Position numbers and translations under genes: made by a program | Origin: Paenibacillus sp. FSL R5-0623 | GTDB lineage: Bacteria; Bacillota; Bacilli; Paenibacillales; Paenibacillaceae | Length of the DNA: 64,000 bases | Assembly: GCF_037974265.1 (NCBI RefSeq) | Contig: NZ_CP150233.1 | Location: 4,526,001-4,590,000, forward strand | Direction: 5' to 3' | The notes under the pieces: generated by a model | Told to the model about the DNA's origin: nothing | Database searches by the model: none | The model's input: only the letters and a program-made list of their open reading frames with translations | Shown: positions 63,363-64,000 of the stretch, piece after piece | How positions within the stretch are numbered: the first letter of the stretch is position 1 | Layout of the letters: every line of letters starts with the position of its first letter

Positions 63363-64000
63363 TTATGCCTTCCCTGTCTTGTGTACCGACTTAGGCTGCT
63401 CCTGCTGGCGCAGATAATTCAGGAAAGCGACTGCTGACAGGGGCAACAAGGACGATTTTAGATGGATGGCATAGAACTGCCTTTTGAATTCGAGTCCGCG
63501 GATATCCACAATATGAACAAGTCCCAAAGCCAGTTCATGCTGCACCGAAGAAGGAGATAACATCGTAATACCTACCCCTGCCTCAACGGCCGATTTTACC
63601 GCTCCTGTACTGCCAAGTTCCATCACTACATTCATATCCTGTGGATCAATCTTTTTCTTTTGCAATTGGTCTTCCATCACCTGACGAGTACCCGAGCCCT
63701 TCTCACGCAGCACAAAAGGATAATTCATTACATCCTCAATATTCACTTTGCTACGCTTAGCCAAATCATGTCCAGCAGGTACAATCAGTTTCAGCTCGTC
63801 CTGCATGACAGGCTCTACAATCATGTCCGGGTGGTTCACTGGCGCTTCAATCAGACCAAAATTAAGCTGGTGCTTCAATATATCATCCATAATTTGCGTT
63901 GTATTCATCACTTTCATGACGATGGAAATATCCGGATATTGAAGTGCAAATGGTCCGAGCATGCGTGGAAGCACATATTCCCCGATCGTTAAACTGGCTC
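63363..64000 (-). CDS. LysR-family regulator, C-terminal part (cut by window edge)
   Basis: The open frame runs off the right edge. The visible ~210 residues are the LysR substrate-binding domain: SLTIGEYVLPRMLGPF, then FVLREKGSGTRQVMEDQL and GAVKSAVEAGVGITMLS, as in the CysL/CbbR-like group. The helix-turn-helix lies outside the window. Target genes cannot be inferred. Confidence 0.92.
   Translation of the reverse strand, partial: ASLTIGEYVLPRMLGPFALQYPDISIVMKVMNTTQIMDDILKHQLNFGLIEAPVNHPDMIVEPVMQDELKLIVPAGHDLAKRSKVNIEDVMNYPFVLREKGSGTRQVMEDQLQKKKIDPQDMNVVMELGSTGAVKSAVEAGVGITMLSPSSVQHELALGLVHIVDIRGLEFKRQFYAIHLKSSLLPLSAVAFLNYLRQQEQPKSVHKTGKA

Noticed and set aside
1..64000. CRISPR arrays, tRNA and rRNA genes
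   Set aside because: No regularly spaced direct repeats and no cloverleaf or rRNA-like segments were seen on either strand.

Overview
The window looks like chromosomal DNA of a Paenibacillus-type endospore-forming Firmicute. Evidence: sporulation genes (spoVM, a spoVIF-like gene, a SleB-type cortex hydrolase), strong GGAGG ribosome sites, frequent TTG/GTG starts, and a conserved housekeeping block laid out much as in the Bacillus subtilis yloA-yloV region. The genus call is inference; no rRNA or tRNA gene is present to confirm it.

Left part (1-14.3 kb) is accessory. It holds the tail of an unknown gene, a divergent AraC regulator/SDR pair, a damaged small secreted-protein gene, yaaA, a small membrane protein coupled to an SPFH protein, a SleB-like hydrolase, an MFS transporter, a CUT1 sugar ABC operon (lipoprotein, two permeases), an SsuD-like flavin monooxygenase and a second AraC regulator. 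The monooxygenase gene is bracketed by two copies of a ~115-bp hairpin repeat (a third copy lies at 31.6 kb). A 205-bp MITE-like element with perfect 13-bp inverted ends sits between a candidate promoter and the second AraC gene.

14.3-22.5 kb is a six-gene minus-strand operon that reads as an exopolysaccharide synthesis and processing system: a membrane-anchored clan-A-like glycosidase, a membrane-anchored HEAT-repeat protein, a processive GT2 glycosyltransferase, a signalling protein in which both a GGDEF-like domain and a receiver domain have lost their key residues, a nucleotide-sugar dehydrogenase, and a second membrane-anchored TIM-barrel protein. It ends in a strong bidirectional terminator. 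This is the best candidate for an undescribed system.

22.5-32.1 kb: an SOS-controlled Y-family polymerase/YolD pair with a visible LexA box, glutaminase, a GNAT acetyltransferase, an OFA-type MFS transporter next to a LytS/LytT two-component system, a small membrane protein and a SpoVIF-like gene.

32.2-61.6 kb is the housekeeping block, nearly all on the minus strand: recG, degV (FakB-like), fakA, then rpmB (plus strand, long structured leader), spoVM (26 codons), a small membrane protein, rpe, rsgA, prkC, prpC, rlmN, rsmB, fmt, def, priA, coaBC, rpoZ, gmk, remA, yicC-type nuclease, a homocysteine methyltransferase/MTHFR fusion, dapF, a Ca2+-type P-ATPase, and divergent rqcH. Compared with B. 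subtilis, thiN and the Asp23-family gene yloU are missing from their usual places. The window closes with a GNAT protein, a PHP phosphoesterase and a LysR regulator cut by the window edge.
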